Assembly: GCA_030386875.1 (NCBI GenBank)
Contig: CM059569.1
Span: 49,949,842 to 50,013,841 of the forward strand
Reading direction: 5' to 3'
Length of the DNA: 64,000 bases
Source: Morinoia aosen
Lineage: Eukaryota; Arthropoda; Malacostraca; Amphipoda; Talitridae
Notes under the pieces: generated by a model
Told to the model about the DNA's origin: nothing
Database searches by the model: none
What the model saw: the letters and a program-made list of their open reading frames with translations, nothing else
Translations under genes and position numbers: made by a program
Shown: positions 58,973-64,000 of the stretch, piece by piece
Position numbering within the stretch: position 1 is the first letter of the stretch
Layout: each line of letters starts with the position of its first letter

Positions 58973-61332
58973 GTGAAAAATGTGTAGTGTCACAGCTCCT
59001 GTACTCAGTTTCGCTGCACAACAAAGACGTAAGTTGTGTTTGCCACAAGTGCCCGAGTTGCTAAGCGACACGAGGGAGGCATGAACCAGCCAATAGCGCC
59101 TGCATGTGACGAGGTGTTGCAGTCACGTGATACTCGTCGATGTGTCGTGTGTGCTGTGTCACGCTTACCGTATGCCTGTCATCACATGCCCTTTTGTGAA
59201 CGGTCAGTTACGTTGAAATCGTCTTATTTATTGTAAATTTCTTATACATGCTCCATGAAACTTTGAAGTTCGGTCATGGTTGAATAGATGGTTGACCTAT
59301 CTACCGTAAATTTTTCATGTAAGTCCTAAAAACTACGGCGATCAGCGTCGAAGGAATGAAGGGTTGACAAACAGTATATACTGTAAAAATTTCATACATG
59401 CCCATTGAACGCTAACGTGCAATTTCCATAGAGGATGTGGTCGACACTTTTCTCATCTATTTTTCACATATAACCAGTGAACTTAAGCATTCAGTTTTGA
59501 TTCGCTGCATGGTTCATTCATTTAATACAGATCTGTAATATATGCCATTCTAAAATATTGGCGTTTAGCTTGGGTAAAACGATGATTGACTTATTTGCCA
59601 TAATTCATGTGAATGTCCCTTCAAGTATTGATGTTCAGTTTCTATGGAATATATTGCGCTCTTTTTCACCGTGATTTTTTCTTATATGTCCATTAAAACA
59701 GTGACGTTCAGGTCCGTTGGACAATATGGTGCGCGAATAGTGAAAATCTCTTTGTGATCGGTCTTTTAAAACCCACAAATATTCATGTATCGCCACCAAA
59801 ATTTCAGAACACGAAAATCTGTCAAAATTGTTTTTACACTAAATATAAAAACTCAATAAAGTTTAAAAACAATTTTTAGCCAATGAAAATCGTTAGTCTA
59901 TGTAAATTCAACTGCGACCACATGTGGAAAAAATTCAACAATTCTTCCAACTCTTGCCTTATTCCGCATCATATACAAATCTCCTCTAGACCGAAGCATG
60001 AGCTCGAGGCTATCAAGAGCACTCTGCTGCACCACTGTTTGATTGATTTTTCCAATGTCTTTCAGAGAGAACATTCCAGAGCTTCGGATGCTGGGTATTA
60101 AAAAACACTTGTTTCAGACTCCAGAATAACAAATCGTGTAAAAATTCATTCATTTCCGTGCTCAACACCTTGGGAAACAGGTTTTCAGATCTCTGCTATA
60201 TTCTGTTAGACGTATGAGAGGGTGTGTTGCCGAGTTGGAGAGTGAGCGGCTTGTTTTTAGCACACTTTTCTTAACTGAGGGAATAAACATTCGTTCGATG
60301 TTTGAACTTGGGTTTATCCTCGTTTTTTTCATCTTAATTACAGAATGTGGGGAGATTGGTATTTTCTTGAAATGTTCGCCCTCAGAATAACACAAGCGAA
60401 TTTGACTACTGAAAACTGTTTTGTTTTCGTATGGGATATCCGCAAAAGACTCCGCAAGTACTATTCGTTCAATTAGTTGAACTTCGTCTCAGGAGTGAAA
60501 AATTATCCACTTGAAAACACAACCTCGAACACTCTCCTTGAATGCGTTTGAAACAACTTTTGTCAGAACTGGTTTTCTTTTTCATTTTAAATTTTTATAA
60601 GTTTCTGATGTTGTTGCGTCTAGAATTTCGAAGTGTTTAAAACATTTCTGCTGGAGTTCCTCACGTTCTTTTTAATTATTTTCAGTTTTTAGAGAATTTT
60701 CACATTGAACTCTTCGGGTTACGTCTTTCTCTTGCTGTTATTGTTTTGATATAATCTTCACGGTGCGGAAAGTTCGAGGGCGGCTACTTCGAGGATGATT
60801 CTCGGTAGTTACAAGTTCATCAAACCGACGAACAGTGGGATTAACTGTAGATTTTGCTTAAATAAGAAATATGTTTTACAATATTTTAATAGATGATGAA
60901 TATTTGCTGAATAACTTCGTCGCCAAGCCTGTATGGCTATGATCTTCCGGCAATTTATTACTGTATGATTTCCTTTTTTTTTTGGCCTTTTTTGTGAATT
61001 GAACACTAAAAAAAATGAGCTATGATCAATAGATGATACTTTTAAATTATCGACAGATTCTTGCTTGTGAACGTAATTTCATACTTACTGTGCACACACT
61101 TTTCCAGCCGAGCGGCGTAACATTTTGTTTCGCTTTTTACATATCGAGAATTAGGTTCTTCATTTGCATACGATGGCATCAAAAAATAGTGTTAATAACG
61201 AAATTACCGATTTCGCTTTAATCACGACCTAAATCTAAATACATTTTCCAACGCTGTTTTTTACCTCAAACTTCACAGAGGGGAAGCAGAAGCATCGCCA
61301 TCACAGCGAGTCAATTCTTCAAAACAGGAGCG
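58973..61332. other. Upstream region of the TRIM-type gene
   Basis: Contains the decayed 74-bp array at 59235-59715. No TATA box or initiator for the downstream gene could be assigned with confidence. Confidence 0.4.
59235..59715. repeat. Strongly decayed tandem array, about 74-bp unit
   Basis: Seven copies aligned by a recurring pattern: TTCATACATGCCCATTGAA-like, then GACGTTCAGTTT-like, then a GGATGGTTGAC / ATTTACCGTAAATTT-like block. Anchors fall at about 59240, 59315, 59391, 59466, 59538, 59606 and 59679 (spacing 68-76). Identity between units is low, so exact-match repeat finders may miss it. Confidence 0.65.
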
Positions 61333-62049
61333 ATGGCGGACAATTACCCACTGTGTGAGGTTTGCGTGAGTCCATTTGACTCTGAGGATCACAGACCATT
61401 GATGTTGCCTTGCGGACACGCTTTTTGTCGCTCGTGCTTGGATACTTTGGAGGACAACGGCACGGACAGCTGCCCTTCTTGCAGGTCTGTCTATGAGGAG
61501 GACGTGGACGATCTTCCCGTTTGCTACACACTCATTCCCAAAAACGTGCCATTGAGCGTCAGGGTTAGAGAAGAAAGCTGTTCTCAGCACAAGTTTCCTT
61601 TCCTTTATTGGTGTAAGAAGTGCAAGAGAGTTGTGTGTAAACAATGCGCTCTCGATGCTCACAATGGACATAAACTTTTATTGAAAGAAGAGGCTGTCAA
61701 AGAAGAGGCTAAGTGTTCGGAACCAAGGGAAACTCTAATCAGCGAACTGACTACGAAAAAGACTTTGGTGACAAGTTTAATGACAGCCAGTGACGATCAT
61801 CTGGCAGATCTGACGGAAATGATTGCTCGCGTTGAAACTCAAAGAGATCACTTAGCTAAAAAAAGACGTCAAATTGAAAAAGATTTGGACACTCTGCAGA
61901 GGAAGAGGCACCTGAGAGTGATAACTGCAGAAGAAAAAAATTGGGAAATGTTGATGCTAACCTCGAGAGCATTCGAACCGCCTGATCTCGTAGATCATCT
62001 TGTTTTCATCAAAAACGTCTTACAACGGAGGGTCCTCAAAATGATACAG
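61333..62049 (+). CDS. TRIM-type RING/B-box/coiled-coil protein, exon 1
   Basis: Likely E3 ubiquitin ligase of the RING-B-box-coiled-coil class; substrate unknown. Residues 8-50 form a C3HC4 RING (Cys8, 11, 27, His29, Cys32, 35, 47, 50). Residues 83-113 are a complete type 2 B-box (Cys83, His86, Cys94, 97, 102, 105, His110, 113). About 118-205 is rich in Glu, Lys and Leu and predicted coiled coil. The start is in good context (GAGCGATGG) and is the first Met before the RING. The exon ends ATACAG/GTGAGA in phase 0 after 239 codons. Without splicing the frame would stop three codons into the intron. Antisense frames here are shadows. Confidence 0.92.
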
Positions 62050-62142
62050 GTGAGATCGTAAATGCTAGATCACATAAAAGATGAGAAATATGAAAGTAAT
62101 GTATTGCAGTAAAACTTTGACGTGATTGTCTGTTTTGTCAAG

Positions 62143-62412
62143 GAAATCGACACAAGTGGGTTGAAGTGCTTGCCATCGGATTTGAACCACATGAAGAATA
62201 ACGAAGAATGGGTGATCAAAAACGAAGAAACCGCTCAGAGCGCCCTCTTAACTATCTGGATGACGAACAACAAGCCGTCGAGTGCTCTCGTGAGAGATGC
62301 TCCTCACGAGAGCATCCCTTTCATGGACATCTTCCTGCGCAGCTTGGTGCAGGTCTGCGACCGCATCGACCTGCAGCTCCTTAGCTCGTTCTGGCAGACT
62401 TACTACGGCCAG
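62143..62412 (+). CDS. TRIM-type protein, exon 2
   Basis: Follows a 93-base intron (acceptor GTCAAG, donor GGCCAG/GTAGGT). It is exactly 90 codons, phase 0 at both ends, starting EIDTSGLKCLPSDL and ending SSFWQTYYGQ. No B30.2/SPRY, NHL or other known TRIM C-terminal domain is evident, so it may be a lineage-specific helical extension. A second AG at 62108-62109 (TTGCAG) would give an immediate TAA and is not used in this model. Confidence 0.8.
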
Positions 62413-62605
62413 GTAGGTGAAAGAAACGTATTTTATCCCTAATGATTTTCGTCGTATTGTGCAAATACATTTTTCTAGTTCCTTTAAACTGAAGTTTAGT
62501 ATTCAACTTTAATTTAAAGTCAGTTCTTGTAAATAGTGTTTAAAACATTAACTGGATCGTGCCTTCATTTAGTTTTCATTAAGTATGTGTGAAAATTGAA
62601 TTTTT

Positions 62606-62679
62606 GACTACTGGTCGGTCAGCAGCCCTATGAAAATTCCCTCCGGGTACCACCGGTGGCTCAAGTCGCAGTCAAGGTA
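62606..62679. repeat. Dispersed repeat, copy 2
   Basis: In intron 2 of the TRIM-type gene. Matches 24566-24642 in the same orientation (GGTCGGTCAGCAGC, AAAATTCCCTCC, GTACCACCGGTGGCTCA). Confidence 0.75.
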
Positions 62680-63952
62680 TTAGCCTAAAAAAAGGAAGTG
62701 AGGGGCGAAGGTTTAATGAGTACCAGAATCCCCCTTTAGCTAATCTTATCCGTTTCCCTTTTTGTGGTAACCATCAGATAAGCTACGCTCTGAATACAAC
62801 TGATGTTAAACTGCTATCAAACCAAGATTTTCTTGTCCAAATTGTGATGATTAACTCTCGCGCCATGCGAAAACAAAGCGCAAAGAAGTGAGCTCTTTTC
62901 CTCGCCATCATCAATATGCCAGAAACGATTTCAGCCGTAGAGTTGCAGTCATAAACAAAATATTAATGAGATAGACGAATACTGATCAGTGCGTGAAATC
63001 GGGTTTTCTGTCAATATAAAATCAGCGCATCAGACCCATTTGTGAAGAGAATATAATTTAGAGATACAAAAGCACTTAGGTACTTTTCGTACTTTGATGC
63101 ACAGTTTATTCCCCTCCCGATAGGCTGGCGTAGGAGCCTTGTGGCTTCTTTGCCCCTCAACGATAAGGTTGGTTACTATTAGACAGTAAATTAGAGTCTT
63201 ACGTGTAAATATGGGCATGGTTAAGGCAAACGAACCTTTCAAATCTTGCAGGTACATGTAGATGACAGTCTACTGGCGCCTCTACTGGAGGGGAAATCGA
63301 GGTGAGGAGCTTTACTCGTACTCTTCAGTGCAACTCTACTTCTGTGTATACCTTGATACTTCTCTATACTTTTGTGTTAAATGCAATTGGAGAACAGAGA
63401 GCCATGGCGAACACTAGAGCTCATTTTTACGTTTTTTTGTCCTGTAATTGTTCAGGCATATAATATTCAACAAAACTATTGGATCCACAATTTTTATTGT
63501 TTTGGTTCAAGTGTAACTTTGAAATTAGTATACACTATTGAACGTAGCAAGTAGAATGAAATCATCGCTTTGATGTTTCAAATCTGAAGTTCAAAGTATA
63601 TTATCAGGGCAAGCGTACCGTGTCAGTCTTTTTTTAATTCGATCCATGTCAACAATGGTTTCTGTGATACATAATTCTGTCACATCCTTTCCTCAAAGTT
63701 GTCATGCTCGTCTCGAAAGAAATTTTGATTTACAGAATTCCACAACGGGACATACATGTAAACTACAATTTTATTCTTTCCTTGGAAAATTTCAATTCAA
63801 ATTTCTTGTAGATTTAGATTCAACAGAAAATCATTCAATAGCGTAGTGCAGAAACTTGTGTATAAGTATTATTATTTTGTAATTCAAAGAGAAATTTTCA
63901 TACGAAGCTTGACTATACCAGCTATCCCCTCCATCCCCATTTGTGAAGCAAG

Positions 63953-64000
63953 CTGCGCACGTTCTTCGGCCGCATCTCCGAGGAGTTGGTCGCTAAATTG
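63953..64000 (+). CDS. TRIM-type protein, exon 3, cut by the window edge
   Basis: After a pyrimidine-rich tract and GCAAG, a phase-0 frame reads LRTFFGRISEELVAKL to the last base. It continues naturally after YYGQ, and its helical, charged character fits exon 2. The alternative acceptor four bases upstream gives a stop within 16 codons. Confidence 0.5.
   Translation, partial: MRTFFGRISEELVAKL

Noticed and set aside
61273..61671. 132-codon minus-strand frame opposite the TRIM-type exon
   Set aside because: Antisense shadow of a well-supported RING/B-box coding exon.

Overview
This is eukaryotic, almost certainly arthropod, DNA. It is AT-rich, has spliced genes with GT/AG introns of 93 to about 1,900 bases, and carries Penelope-like retroelements. 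A crustacean, perhaps an amphipod, is my best guess from the very heavy load of long minisatellites, but nothing in the window proves the lineage. No operon-like or bacterial structure, CRISPR array, rRNA gene or intact tRNA gene was seen.

Only two host genes can be supported. The first, on the minus strand from 55554 to 46544, is a secreted pancreatic-lipase-family enzyme. I could assemble all nine coding exons: 1,107 bases, 368 residues, every splice phase consistent, complete Ser-Asp-His triad and signal peptide. The second, on the plus strand from 61333 and running off the right edge, is a RING plus B-box plus coiled-coil (TRIM-type) ubiquitin-ligase-like gene. Three exons are visible, the third a partial one. 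The two genes show no functional link.

The other roughly 50 kb is repeat-rich and gene-poor. Major tandem arrays lie at 6.6-7.1 kb (about 23-bp unit), 8.8-9.2 (about 58 bp), 13.5 (37 bp), 15.6-18.2 (54 bp, 47 units without net indel, open on both strands), 20.0-21.0 (21 bp, a translated heptad), 22.8-23.8 (33 bp, two subfamilies), 27.4-28.4 (50 bp with a 400-bp higher-order period), 36.6 (18 bp), 42.6-42.8 (decayed inverted relative of the 36.6-kb array), 51.4-51.8 (34 bp, in a lipase intron), 58.7-59.0 (21 bp) and 59.2-59.7 (decayed, about 74 bp).

Mobile elements: two Penelope-like (GIY-YIG) retroelement 3' fragments (4.3-5.4 kb plus strand; 56.8-56.0 kb minus strand), each followed by a hammerhead-ribozyme-like core. 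Three more cores of the same design stand apart from recognisable coding sequence: one in a lipase intron at 49.1 kb and a facing pair in a large inverted repeat at 1.8-2.3 kb. There is also a 227-bp hAT-type MITE with a perfect 8-bp target duplication (32.2 kb), a 267-bp long-arm foldback flanked by TTAA (29.9 kb), a tRNA-like SINE (22.5 kb) and a possible solo LTR (3.8 kb).

The best candidates for new biology are the scattered hammerhead-like cores sharing an extra core base, the duplicated lipase exon end with an intact decoy splice donor, and the higher-order structure of the minisatellites. I found no clear new multi-gene system.
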